From: an uncultured Alphaproteobacteria bacterium
Lineage (GTDB): Bacteria > Pseudomonadota > Alphaproteobacteria > HIMB59 > GCA-002718135
DNA length: 60,688 bases
Assembly: GCA_902621305.1 (NCBI GenBank)
Contig: CACNLM010000010.1
Span: 1 to 60,688 of the forward strand
Reading direction: 5' to 3'
The position numbers and the translations under genes are program-made. Shown here piece by piece: positions 8,848 through 16,672 of the stretch (positions within the stretch are counted from its first letter, which is position 1; each line of letters opens with the position of its first letter). Under the pieces are notes generated by a model. It saw only the letters and a list, made by a program, of their open reading frames with translations, was not told the DNA's origin and made no database searches.

Positions 8848-9129
8848 TTATCTAGGCCAATATTCAATTAGTAAACTTTTTATAAACCACAAGCCAAGAT
8901 AAACAACTATTGGAGATAAATCTATTGCACCAAAATTAGGTAAGTATCTTCTTACAAAATTTAAACTTGGCTCACATAATCGATATAAAGTATCAAGGAT
9001 ACTATAAACAAACCTATTACCAGTATTGATTATATTAAAGTTTACTAACCAAGTTAAAATTATGTAAACTATAAGAACAAACTGAAATAAGTTAATAATT
9101 TGAATTATTAAATATAATAGTGAATTCAT
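8848..9129 (-). CDS. YggT family membrane protein
   Basis: A 93-residue protein with two membrane segments (about residues 3-32 and 68-90) around the YggT signature: WLVNFNIIN in the first half and LYRLCEPSLNFVRRYLPNFGAIDLSPIVVYL in the second, where the C/EP and R-R-x-x-P pattern and the D-x-S-P-I motif are the family hallmarks. The family is implicated in osmotic or K+-related functions in E. coli, and its plastid and cyanobacterial relatives in membrane organisation. It abuts the methyltransferase gene upstream by zero bases and precedes folD by two bases. Confidence 0.85.
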   Translation of the reverse strand: MNSLLYLIIQIINLFQFVLIVYIILTWLVNFNIINTGNRFVYSILDTLYRLCEPSLNFVRRYLPNFGAIDLSPIVVYLGLWFIKSLLIEYWPR

Positions 9130-9789
9130 TTATAAATAGTCTTTGATTTTACATCCATATTCTAAAGGAATATGTTTTATTTTACCATCATCTTTGATAG
9201 TACATATACAAATTACTTTCACTTCTTTTCGAGTTTTTATTAACTTTTCAATTTTATTTGACCACCAGATTGGTTTTTGAATATTTATATGTGCATTTGT
9301 ACCATCGGGTAATAGAGCAATCGCTTCATAACATGCTACATTTATAAAAATAAATTTTTTTGATATGTCAAAAAATCTTTCTAGTATCCAATCTATATCA
9401 GTTACAGGAATATGCTCTAGAACGTCAATGCAAATTGTTAAATCGAAATATTCATCTTTAACAAATTTTGAATATTTTTCATAACACGGGTCATAAAGTT
9501 TTATATCAATATTCCAAAATTTACTAAGAGGTGGAATGATCTTGTTTCCAAGCTTGAAACCATGCATATAAAAATTTCCTTTTCCACAGCCATAATCAAT
9601 CATATTAAAAATATTTTCATTATTTATAATTTTTTTAATAATTTCTGCGTATGCTAATGTACTTTTTCCATCATATGCATTTCTTGCCTCTCTTTTTCTA
9701 CCATCTATTAAATGATAGCCATTTTTATGCATATCTTTGTAGTATTTTAAATTTTTGTAATATTCTTTTGAGGGATAATTTATAGTCAT
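9130..9789 (-). CDS. Class I SAM-dependent methyltransferase
   Basis: A 219-residue protein with a Rossmann-type methyltransferase core: motif I MIDYGCGKGNF near residue 63-73, a second strand ending IKLYDPCYEKY near 95, and DLTICIDVLEHIP near 115-127 as motif IV. The remainder contains NVACYEAIALLPDG and a W-W pair near 170. The substrate cannot be inferred. The ATG falls two bases after the T tract of the terminator that ends the upstream binding-protein gene, so it is either leaderless, started from a promoter inside the terminator region, or begins at the internal Met20. It abuts yggT. Confidence 0.65.
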   Translation of the reverse strand: MTINYPSKEYYKNLKYYKDMHKNGYHLIDGRKREARNAYDGKSTLAYAEIIKKIINNENIFNMIDYGCGKGNFYMHGFKLGNKIIPPLSKFWNIDIKLYDPCYEKYSKFVKDEYFDLTICIDVLEHIPVTDIDWILERFFDISKKFIFINVACYEAIALLPDGTNAHINIQKPIWWSNKIEKLIKTRKEVKVICICTIKDDGKIKHIPLEYGCKIKDYL

Positions 9790-9790
9790 A

Positions 9791-9816
9791 AAAAAAGCGG
9801 TCGTTAGACCGCTTTT
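9791..9816 (-). terminator. Rho-independent terminator of the amino-acid-binding protein gene
   Basis: On the minus strand a ten-base-pair stem AAAAGCGGTC/GACCGCTTTT with a four-base loop is followed by a run of T. It lies 20 bases past the stop of the binding-protein gene. Confidence 0.9.
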
Positions 9817-9835
9817 AAATTAATTAATATTTAAT

Positions 9836-10669
9836 TTACATAGAAATATCTCTACCAAACCACTCTTTAGTTATTTCAGCAGTAGTTCCATCTTTAGACA
9901 TTTCTGAAATGGCAGCATTCCACATCTCTAAAATATCTGTATCTTCTTTTCTAACTGCTCCGCCAACACCATCACCGAAGACTCCACCAGAAAAAGTTGG
10001 GCCAGTAAATGCAACATCAACACCACCATCGGATTCCATAAAATCAATAATTGATCCTACATCAGCTAGAACAGCATCACATCTTCCAGCAGCTAAATCT
10101 AAGTTGTGATCGTCAACTGCTTGATACAGTTTAATATCAACTGCACCAGACATGTGTTTTTCTAAGAAATTTTGGTGAATTGTTGAAGATTGAACACAGA
10201 CAGTTTTACCATCCATAGCAGCAATTAATTGTCCTATTGCAGCTTGTTCCTTTCCACCTGCATTATTTAGATTAACTTTAGCCATACCTGCAATATTTAA
10301 ATTTGCTAAACCGCTATTTTTTAAAACAGCAAATCTTGCACCATCAGTCATATATCCAGTAGTAAAATTTACTTTTTCTTTTCTTTCTTCGGTAATAGAC
10401 ATTCCAGCAATTATAATGTCATATTTACCTTGAAGAAGGGCAGGTATTATACCATCCCAATCTTGAGTTACCCATTCACAAGTAACACCCATTCGTTCAC
10501 AAGCTTCGTTACCAAAGTCTATTTCTGCACCTTCTAGTTCACCAGCAGAGTTTAAATTATTCCATGGTGGATAAGCACCTTCCGTACCAATTCTTATTGT
10601 TTGCGAATTTGCAATTGATGCAACTCCAAAAATACCAATTGATAATAAGTATATTATAAAGTTTTTCAC
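9836..10669 (-). CDS. Amino-acid ABC transporter periplasmic binding protein (family 3)
   Basis: A 277-residue periplasmic solute-binding protein, probably for basic or polar amino acids. It has a signal peptide (about 1-22, ending SIANSQ), then IRIGTEGAYPPWN at the mature N-terminus, ELEGAEIDFGNEACERMG, and WDGIIPALLQGKYDIIIAGMSITEERK, the classic SBP3 signature near residue 70-95, and ends with KEWFGRDIS. The start is GTG, fixed by a strong AAGGAGG six bases upstream; this is the best ribosome site seen in the window and suggests high expression. It has its own terminator and no permease or ATPase gene beside it, so the membrane components must be elsewhere. Confidence 0.88.
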   Translation of the reverse strand: MKNFIIYLLSIGIFGVASIANSQTIRIGTEGAYPPWNNLNSAGELEGAEIDFGNEACERMGVTCEWVTQDWDGIIPALLQGKYDIIIAGMSITEERKEKVNFTTGYMTDGARFAVLKNSGLANLNIAGMAKVNLNNAGGKEQAAIGQLIAAMDGKTVCVQSSTIHQNFLEKHMSGAVDIKLYQAVDDHNLDLAAGRCDAVLADVGSIIDFMESDGGVDVAFTGPTFSGGVFGDGVGGAVRKEDTDILEMWNAAISEMSKDGTTAEITKEWFGRDISM

Positions 10670-10745
10670 GTTTCCTCCTTGAAGAAGTATTTCTAAATTA
10701 TTGGGAAACCATATAAGCTAAATAAAAAAAAACAAAATAAATTGT

Positions 10746-11132
10746 TCAACCCTTTCTTGTTTTGGTCTTAATTAATACAAAAAATAAGCCAATTATTAGT
10801 AATATAAAAGGAAAACTCCAAAGAAAAATATTATTATAATTCATAAGCGGTCTAAAAAGAATGTATTCACCATATCTTTCAACTAAAAATATCTTGATAT
10901 CTCTCTCACTTTTACCTTCCAGTAATTTCCGTTTAACTATTTTTTTGATATCATTTGAGAATTCAGCATCCGAGTCATAAATGCTTTGATTTTGGCAAGT
11001 CATGCATCGCAACTCTAAGGTTAATTTTTTTACTCTCTCATCAATATTTTCAACTGCAAATATTTTAAAAGTAAAAAACACAAAACTTAAAATTATTATA
11101 TGTAAAAATTTATAAAAGTGGCTCAATTTCAT
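10746..11132 (-). CDS. ccmH: Cytochrome c maturation protein CcmH (short form)
   Basis: Membrane-anchored thiol oxidoreductase that presents apocytochrome c to the haem lyase. The 128 residues have a signal/anchor segment (about 8-28), the motif LRCMTCQNQSI near residue 42 with the redox pair in LRCxxC, RYGEYILFRPL near 92, and a C-terminal membrane helix (about 102-122). This is the short CcmH/CcmL form without a TPR domain, and no ccmI follows. Its start lies 23 bases inside the end of ccmG. It is the last gene of the ccm run. Confidence 0.9.
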   Translation of the reverse strand: MKLSHFYKFLHIIILSFVFFTFKIFAVENIDERVKKLTLELRCMTCQNQSIYDSDAEFSNDIKKIVKRKLLEGKSERDIKIFLVERYGEYILFRPLMNYNNIFLWSFPFILLIIGLFFVLIKTKTRKG

Positions 11133-11634
11133 TTTTTAAAATATCCATTGTTAATGGACCCATAAATTTGTATATAATCTTACCATCCTCATTAATTAAA
11201 TATGTTTCTGGTAGACCAAAAACACCAAATTCTAATGCAATTAATCCATCAGAGTCTACACCAACAAAATCATATGGATTTCCATCATCCTCCAAATATT
11301 TTTTTGCATCAGAAGCTGGATCTTTGTGGTTAAATCCCAACAAATATAGTTCAGGATATTTTTTACGAATTTCAAAAAAAAGTGGATGCTCTATTTTACA
11401 AGGACTACACCAAGATGCAAAAAAATTAATTAAGGTCTTCTTATTTTTTATATCTTTCGTTTTGATTATATTCTTTGAATTATACAAAGAACTACTTTCA
11501 AAAATAGGAACATCTTTATTTAAAAGTGCACTCGGTGGTTTATTAGGATCTTTACCGCTTAATAAATAAGTTAGTGAAAAAATACATATAATTAAAAGTA
11601 TTATTAAAGGTGTTAAAACAAATATCTTATTCAT
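11110..11634 (-). CDS. ccmG: Thiol:disulfide interchange protein CcmG/DsbE
   Basis: Periplasmic thioredoxin-like reductant that keeps apocytochrome cysteines reduced. A single N-terminal membrane anchor (about residues 5-27) is followed by a thioredoxin fold with FFASWCSPCKIEHP near residue 70-83, the active-site Cys pair WCSPC, and FGVFGLPETYLI near 135-146 with the cis-Pro. At 174 residues it is normal for DsbE. It overlaps ccmF by four bases and ccmH by 23, showing tight translational coupling. Confidence 0.93.
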   Translation of the reverse strand: MNKIFVLTPLIILLIICIFSLTYLLSGKDPNKPPSALLNKDVPIFESSSLYNSKNIIKTKDIKNKKTLINFFASWCSPCKIEHPLFFEIRKKYPELYLLGFNHKDPASDAKKYLEDDGNPYDFVGVDSDGLIALEFGVFGLPETYLINEDGKIIYKFMGPLTMDILKNEIEPLL

Positions 11635-13493
11635 CTTCTAGAAACTGCTATTAGACCTGAATACATCATTATTATCACTCCAAGCCATATAAAGCTAACA
11701 AATGGATTAATTAAAACTTTTACAAACCACTCATTATTTTTTTGATCGCCAAGGATAAAATATATATCCTTATTCCACTGATGTAAAATACCAGCTTCAG
11801 ATGTAATCATCTTAGACACTGGATAATAATTTTTTCCAGCCTCTATTTCTTTTGATTGATTTTTTTCAATATCAAACAAAAATTTTCCTCTTAAAGATTG
11901 AAAATTAATTTCATTAGTTGTTTCTATTTTTTCAAACAAAACTGTTTTTCCATTTACATTAAACTTATCTCCCTCATTAAGGTTAAAATCTAGCTCATTT
12001 TTAAAAACACTAGAACAAGTGATACCAACTATAGCAATACCAACACCAATATGCGCTACATGCGGATTAATTATTTTAAAAAACTTAAAGTTAATTTTAA
12101 TTTTATACGAAGAAAATATAGCAATAATTGAAGCCAATATTATCCAAAAACCTAAAAGTAACCCAACAAAACCCCATGTATTAAAATCCATAAAATATGA
12201 TTGAATTAGAACTAAAATACTTAAGATAATAAAAGCCAGAACATATTTTTTTGAATTATTTATCTTATTTGTTTGCCAGGATAAAATTGGTGCAATACTC
12301 ATTAATAAAAAACCTGGTATCATTATAGGAATTACTGTTGAATTAAAATAAGGGCCCCCAACCGATATTCTCTTATTATACAAAACTTCAATTATAATTG
12401 GGTATATAGTTCCTAAAAGAATAGTTAAGGTTGCAATAATCATTAAAATATTATTTATTACAAGTGCCGAAACCTTATTGATAAATAATAAGTTTAAAGC
12501 ATTTGATTTTTTTGGTTCTTTTAACAAGAAAACTAAAAAACCAAATCCAGTTACAATAAAAAAAATTAGTAATATAAATATGCCTCTGGATGCATCTGCG
12601 GCAAATGAATGTACACTTGTTAAGATTCCAGATCTTACCAAAAATGTTCCAAAAACACTTAATGAAAAGCAAAGAATTGATAAAAAAACTATCCATTTTT
12701 TAATAGCTTGCTCACCTCTTACCATCATGAGTGAATGAACCAATGCAAGTCCAGCAATCCAAGGCATCAGTGAAATATTTTCAACTGGATCCCAAAACCA
12801 CCAACCACCCCATCCTAATTCATAATATGCCCAATATGAACCTAGAGCTATTCCACCAGTTAAAAAAGTCCAACTAATTAATGACCATTTTTTAGCAACA
12901 TATAGCCATTCATCATCTGTATTTTGAAATAAACCAGCTATTGCTATACTGAAAACTATAGAATAACCAACATAACCTGCATATAAAATTGGAGGATGAA
13001 CAGCCAACCCAGGATCTTGTAAAATAGGATTTAAACCTAAACCCTCGTTTACTAATATTGAATTAACGAGAAAAGGATTAGAGGTAAAAACTATAAATAG
13101 ACCAAACAAAATATGAAGAAAAGCTTGAATAATCAAAGTTAATTTTTGAAAGTTATCTTCTATATTTTTAGTAAAAGAAAAAAAGAAGCTAAAGATAGAT
13201 AATATACTTAGCCACAAAAGCATCGATCCTTCATGATTTCCCCAGGTACCTGAAATTTTATATATTAGTGGTTTATTTGAGTGAGAGTTTTGAAAGACAT
13301 TATAATTTGAGAAATCTGATACCACATAGGCATACATTAATGAAAAAAAAGACAACAAAGTTAATAAGGATGAAAAGCGGATAAATAAATTAAATTTTTG
13401 TTTTTGAAATTTAAATATGTATCTTGATAAAAATAAGTAAAAATTAATACCTATCGCAAAAACTAAGCTTAAAAAACCAACTAATGAACTCAT
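11631..13493 (-). CDS. ccmF: Haem lyase subunit CcmF
   Basis: Large inner-membrane haem-handling protein that attaches haem to CXXCH motifs. The 620-residue protein has many membrane helices and the tryptophan-rich WWD motif WGGWWFWDPVENISLMPW near residue 228-245. Conserved periplasmic segments such as GTWGNHEGSMLLW near 83 and HPPILYAGYVGYS near 166 include the haem-ligand histidines. Length is slightly shorter than the 640-660 usual in proteobacteria. It overlaps ccmE by four bases and ccmG by four. Confidence 0.95.
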   Translation of the reverse strand: MSSLVGFLSLVFAIGINFYLFLSRYIFKFQKQKFNLFIRFSSLLTLLSFFSLMYAYVVSDFSNYNVFQNSHSNKPLIYKISGTWGNHEGSMLLWLSILSIFSFFFSFTKNIEDNFQKLTLIIQAFLHILFGLFIVFTSNPFLVNSILVNEGLGLNPILQDPGLAVHPPILYAGYVGYSIVFSIAIAGLFQNTDDEWLYVAKKWSLISWTFLTGGIALGSYWAYYELGWGGWWFWDPVENISLMPWIAGLALVHSLMMVRGEQAIKKWIVFLSILCFSLSVFGTFLVRSGILTSVHSFAADASRGIFILLIFFIVTGFGFLVFLLKEPKKSNALNLLFINKVSALVINNILMIIATLTILLGTIYPIIIEVLYNKRISVGGPYFNSTVIPIMIPGFLLMSIAPILSWQTNKINNSKKYVLAFIILSILVLIQSYFMDFNTWGFVGLLLGFWIILASIIAIFSSYKIKINFKFFKIINPHVAHIGVGIAIVGITCSSVFKNELDFNLNEGDKFNVNGKTVLFEKIETTNEINFQSLRGKFLFDIEKNQSKEIEAGKNYYPVSKMITSEAGILHQWNKDIYFILGDQKNNEWFVKVLINPFVSFIWLGVIIMMYSGLIAVSRR

Positions 13494-13930
13494 TTATATT
13501 TTTTATTCCAATAACCTGTATCTTTTAGATCTTCTTTTATTGATGCTGGCATATAATTTTCATCATGTTTTGCAAAAACATTAGTTGCATTAAAAATATT
13601 TTTATCAACAAAAACACCCTCTATCACTGCGCCTTGCCCTTCTCTAAATAAATCAGGAAGAATGCCTTTGAAAGTAACAAGTATAGATGCTTTTTCATCA
13701 GTAATTTTAAATTTAAATGAGCTTGAAGAAATTTTATTAAAACTATTATTTTCAACAAAACCGCCTATTCTTATTATTTTATTTATTATGATATCTGATT
13801 TATCAATTTCAGATGGTGTATAAAAATAAGACACATTTTCTCTTGTATTATATAAAATAAGCAGAACTGCACTTAGTATAATTACCAAAGTAAGTAATAT
13901 AAATAGCAATCTTTGAAATCGTAGACTCAT
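13490..13930 (-). CDS. ccmE: Haem chaperone CcmE
   Basis: Periplasmic chaperone that binds haem covalently and hands it to CcmF. It is 146 residues with an N-terminal anchor (about 8-27), an OB-fold body with IRIGGFVENNSF, FKITDEKASILVTFKGILPDLF and GQGAVIEGVF, and the haem-binding motif KHDENYMP near residue 123, where the His and Tyr are the known ligands. The start codon overlaps the stop of ccmD (ATGA), and the end overlaps ccmF. Confidence 0.95.
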   Translation of the reverse strand: MSLRFQRLLFILLTLVIILSAVLLILYNTRENVSYFYTPSEIDKSDIIINKIIRIGGFVENNSFNKISSSSFKFKITDEKASILVTFKGILPDLFREGQGAVIEGVFVDKNIFNATNVFAKHDENYMPASIKEDLKDTGYWNKKYK

Positions 13931-14031
13931 TTATTTTTTATTCTTCTAAGTTTTAAGTAACTAAAAAATAGTAACAAAAAAATTAGAAAAAAGGCAGTGA
14001 TATAAGATCCCAAAATGTACCAAAAATACAT
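13927..14031 (-). CDS. ccmD: Haem exporter accessory protein CcmD
   Basis: A 34-codon gene in the gap between ccmC and ccmE. It encodes a single membrane helix with an aromatic start, MYFWYILGSYITAFF, then a basic C-terminal end KLRRIKNK, exactly the layout of CcmD, which links CcmC to CcmE release. Its stop overlaps the ccmE start by the ATGA arrangement, and its order within ccmABCDEFGH is canonical. It is easily missed because of its length. Confidence 0.9.
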   Translation of the reverse strand: MYFWYILGSYITAFFLIFLLLFFSYLKLRRIKNK

Positions 14032-14092
14032 ATCTTCTAATAACAAAAATACTTAGGAATGATACTTAATCCAATGGACTAAAAGTCACAAA

Positions 14093-14791
14093 TTAACTTA
14101 AATAAGATTTTCTTGAAATTATCTCTGTTTTTATTCTTAAAATGGCTATTGCTACTCCAATCATTATAAATGCAAATGTCATAATAATTAAAGGCGTCAT
14201 CATTGAAGGATCAATGCTTGGTTTAGATAATTTACTTATTGTTGCAGGTTGATGTAAGGTATTCCACCAATCCACAGAAAATTTAACTATTGGTAGATTT
14301 ACTGAACCAATAAGAATAAATATAGCAACAACCTTTTCTCTAACAATCCTATTTTCAAAAGATAAATTCATAAAAATAATAATTAGATAAATAATAAATA
14401 GTATGGCGACAGATGTTAAACGCGCATCCCATACCCACCAAGTACCCCACATTGGTTTTCCCCATAAAGATCCGCTTATTATACATATTAAAGTAAAAAC
14501 CGCTCCTATTGGAGCTACTGCAGTATTAAAAATAAAACCAAAGGGTATTCTAAAAGCAAGTGCCAAAATACTATAAATTGTCATTATTGCATAAGTTAGT
14601 AAAGCTAACCATGCACTTGGAACATGTACATACATTATTCTTACTGTTGATCCTTGTTGATAATCATCTGGTGATAAATAAAAGGAAAACAATAATCCAA
14701 TTGCAAACAATATGATAGATAAGATCAGTAATGGTCTAAATAAATAATCAGCCATCTCATTAAATTTACTAGGATTAACTAAGAACTTCAT
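14093..14791 (-). CDS. ccmC: Haem exporter/transferase CcmC
   Basis: Inner-membrane protein that delivers haem to CcmE. It is 232 residues with about six membrane helices and the WWD motif WGTWWVWDARLTS near residue 120-132. Histidines before and after (MYVHVPSAWLA near 54; WWNTLHQPATI near 178) match the haem axial ligands of the family. It follows ccmB by one base and precedes ccmD. Confidence 0.95.
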   Translation of the reverse strand: MKFLVNPSKFNEMADYLFRPLLILSIILFAIGLLFSFYLSPDDYQQGSTVRIMYVHVPSAWLALLTYAIMTIYSILALAFRIPFGFIFNTAVAPIGAVFTLICIISGSLWGKPMWGTWWVWDARLTSVAILFIIYLIIIFMNLSFENRIVREKVVAIFILIGSVNLPIVKFSVDWWNTLHQPATISKLSKPSIDPSMMTPLIIMTFAFIMIGVAIAILRIKTEIISRKSYLS

Positions 14792-14792
14792 A

Positions 14793-15464
14793 TTAACTAT
14801 TTTCTAAAGAAAGTTTAAGACACAATCCGCTTGCCCAGGGATTTATAGCAAAAACAATTAACAATATTCCAAATAATATATTTATAAGAGAATTAAAGCT
14901 TTCTTCCATATTAATTATACCTACTGAAAAAATAATTACTGGAACGCTAAATATCATAACAATGACACTACCCAGCAGAAAGTTTCGCTGATTCATTAGG
15001 TTCATTGAAGATGAAATTGAACCTAAACAGGACAGAATAAGTGATCCTATGCTAAAACTAGCAAATAAATAGAAGAGTTTATCATTAGCAATATTTAGTA
15101 AGATGCATGCAATCGGTATTGATAATAGAAAAGGTACCTGCACAAATAAAAAATGTGAAAAAGTTTTTAAAATAGAAATAAAGCCAAAACTAAACCCATT
15201 TAAATGTATGATCAATAAATTGCCATTCTCAAAGTCATCTTGATAAAATTTTCTTAGAGATAAAGTTGAGCTTAATAGTAATAAAGTCCACAATATACCA
15301 ACTCCTATTAGAGAAATTGTTTCCTTATCTGGTCCTATAGAGAAAATAAAAATAAATATTGATATGAAAAAGAAAATAATATTAGTTAAAATATCTTGAA
15401 TTCCACTCATATTTAATTTGTATTCTCTGTAATAAAAAAAAATTATTTTATTTAAAAAGTTCAT
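14793..15464 (-). CDS. ccmB: Cytochrome c maturation ABC permease CcmB
   Basis: Membrane subunit of the CcmAB ATPase that releases holo-CcmE. The 223-residue protein has six predicted helices and family segments such as GVGILWTLLLLSSTLSLRKFYQDDFENG near residue 52-80, a cytoplasmic loop conserved in CcmB. Length is normal. It starts four bases after ccmA ends. Confidence 0.9.
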   Translation of the reverse strand: MNFLNKIIFFYYREYKLNMSGIQDILTNIIFFFISIFIFIFSIGPDKETISLIGVGILWTLLLLSSTLSLRKFYQDDFENGNLLIIHLNGFSFGFISILKTFSHFLFVQVPFLLSIPIACILLNIANDKLFYLFASFSIGSLILSCLGSISSSMNLMNQRNFLLGSVIVMIFSVPVIIFSVGIINMEESFNSLINILFGILLIVFAINPWASGLCLKLSLENS

Positions 15465-15468
15465 TATT

Positions 15469-16074
15469 TTATAAGTTTATTTCTTCTGTTACATAAATTC
15501 CTGGATTTTGATGTGAGCTAAAAATTATAGATCCTTCTTTACTGCAATGATCTTCAAAAGTTTGCTTCATTAGTCCAATTGAATCTTCATCCAAGTTAGA
15601 AAGAGGTTCATCTAAAATCCAAACTTTTTTGTTCTCCATTATTAATCTTAAAAATTCTAATTTCTTAGTTTCGCCAAAAGACAATGTTCCAACTTTTTTA
15701 TTCAAATAATTATCTAATTTTAGGGTTTTTAATGCTATTTCAATTTGAGCATCATTGATATTTGATATAAAAAATTTTTTCCAAATATTAATATTATCTT
15801 TTATAGTTAATTTTCTTAAGCTTGATGTTGTGTCACCTATGTATGTAACATGATTATAAAAATCATATAAATTTTTTTTCAATAATTTTCCTTTCCAATA
15901 TATTGATCCAAATGAAGGCTCTAATAGATTAAGAATTGCTTTTAATAATGTAGTTTTGCCAGAACCGTTTTTACCTTTTAAAATGGTAATATTTCCAGGT
16001 GAAAGTGATAGATTAATATTTTCAAAAATTTTTTTATCTAATCTCTCTATCGATAAATCCTTAACAATTAACAT
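15469..16074 (-). CDS. ccmA: Cytochrome c maturation ABC ATPase CcmA
   Basis: ATPase of the CcmAB complex, 201 residues. Walker A is LKGKNGSGKTTLL near residue 33-45, the signature loop is LSFGETKKLEFLRL near 128-140 (a variant of LSxGQ), and Walker B with the following glutamate is VWILDEPLSNLD near 150-161. It is the first gene of an eight-gene ccm run reading towards lower coordinates, with the promoter presumably in the 126 bases upstream that also carry two terminator hairpins of the lysine-repeat gene. Confidence 0.93.
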   Translation of the reverse strand: MLIVKDLSIERLDKKIFENINLSLSPGNITILKGKNGSGKTTLLKAILNLLEPSFGSIYWKGKLLKKNLYDFYNHVTYIGDTTSSLRKLTIKDNINIWKKFFISNINDAQIEIALKTLKLDNYLNKKVGTLSFGETKKLEFLRLIMENKKVWILDEPLSNLDEDSIGLMKQTFEDHCSKEGSIIFSSHQNPGIYVTEEINL

Positions 16075-16111
16075 TATTAAGATCTAATTACTTTTTGATT
16101 TAAAACAATAA

Positions 16112-16134
16112 AAAACGGGGCATAACCCCGTTTT
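16112..16134 (-). terminator. Rho-independent terminator ahead of ccmA
   Basis: A nine-base-pair stem AAAACGGGG/CCCCGTTTT with a five-base loop is followed on the minus strand by TTTATTG and more T-rich DNA. It ends the lysine-repeat gene transcript before ccmA; the symmetry means it could also work in the other direction. Confidence 0.88.
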
Positions 16135-16156
16135 ATCTTTTGAAAAAGATAAGAAA

Positions 16157-16183
16157 AAGAAAACTTTAGCTTAAAGTTTTCTT
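16157..16183 (-). terminator. Second, A+T-rich terminator-like hairpin
   Basis: A perfect twelve-base-pair stem (16157-16168 with 16172-16183) and a three-base loop lies 18 bases past the lysine-repeat stop, with a T-rich tail on the minus strand. Together with the G+C-rich hairpin below it forms a tandem terminator or mRNA 3'-end stabiliser. Confidence 0.6.
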
Positions 16184-16200
16184 GAAAAATTGAAGTATTA

Positions 16201-16377
16201 CTATCTTCTCTTTTTCTTCTTTTTAGCAGCTTTTTTCTTTTTCTTCTTAGGCGCTGCTTTTTTCTTTTTCTTAGGAGCAGCTTTTTTCTTTTTCTTCTTA
16301 GGAGCTGCTTTTTTCTTTTTCTTAGTAGCTGCTTTTTTCTTTTTCTTTGGAGCAGCTTTCTTTTTCTTCTTAGCCAT
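16201..16377 (-). CDS. Lysine-repeat (AAPKKKKK) small basic protein
   Basis: A 58-residue protein made almost entirely of seven K5-K6 blocks separated by AAP or AAT, ending KKKKKRR; 37 of 58 residues are lysine. It resembles the C-terminal tails of histone H1-like proteins and small Lys-rich nucleoid or RNA-binding peptides. A role in coating DNA or RNA is plausible but unproven. The start MAKKKKK is chosen over an in-frame site 17 codons upstream because AAGGAG lies eight bases before it. The leader is heavily structured and two hairpins follow the stop, so it is an independent and probably strongly regulated transcript. The opposite strand reads as a Phe-rich frame, which is a shadow. Confidence 0.7.
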   Translation of the reverse strand: MAKKKKKAAPKKKKKAATKKKKKAAPKKKKKKAAPKKKKKAAPKKKKKKAAKKKKKRR

Positions 16378-16440
16378 AAAATACTCCTTGTATTTTGTTA
16401 CCCCGGAGGAACCTCCCTCCATTACCACTAAGGTGATAAT
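16378..16440 (-). promoter_or_regulatory. Structured leader of the lysine-repeat gene
   Basis: Three hairpins lie in 63 bases before the start codon. The one nearest the ATG (16378-16396) has a seven-base-pair stem AAAATAC/GTATTTT whose five-base loop AAGGA is the Shine-Dalgarno. The next pairs GGAGG with CCTCC (about 16405-16420). The third is an imperfect eight-pair stem at 16421-16440. This suggests translation control through access to the ribosome site. Confidence 0.5.
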
Positions 16441-16672
16441 TATAAAAGGCTAGCTATTTATTCCCAAAACTTACGATTAAAGTCAACAATATACCAATAT
16501 TTTAAATTAATGATGTTTAGTTTCAAATATTTTGCGTTAGAAAAAACTTTATACAAAATTATTAATTTACTTTAATATTTTTTGGCAGAAAACTAATAAT
16601 AAATAAACATTTTGCTATACAAAAAATTATCTTCATACTATTTAAATATTATAATTATTAATTTATTTTAGC
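16441..16672 (+). promoter_or_regulatory. acnA upstream region with a candidate promoter
   Basis: A 232-base A+T-rich gap without a credible gene. TTGCTA (16612-16617), 18 bases, TACTAT (16636-16641) is a fair sigma-70-type promoter 32 bases before acnA. The rest must also hold the promoter of the divergent lysine-repeat gene; I see no further clear signal. Confidence 0.35.

Noticed and set aside
16190-16453. A Phe/Leu/Ala-rich frame on the plus strand opposite the lysine-repeat gene
   Set aside because: It is the complement of the lysine repeats (AAA/AAG read as TTT/CTT). The minus-strand gene has a ribosome site, ATG and terminators; this frame has none.
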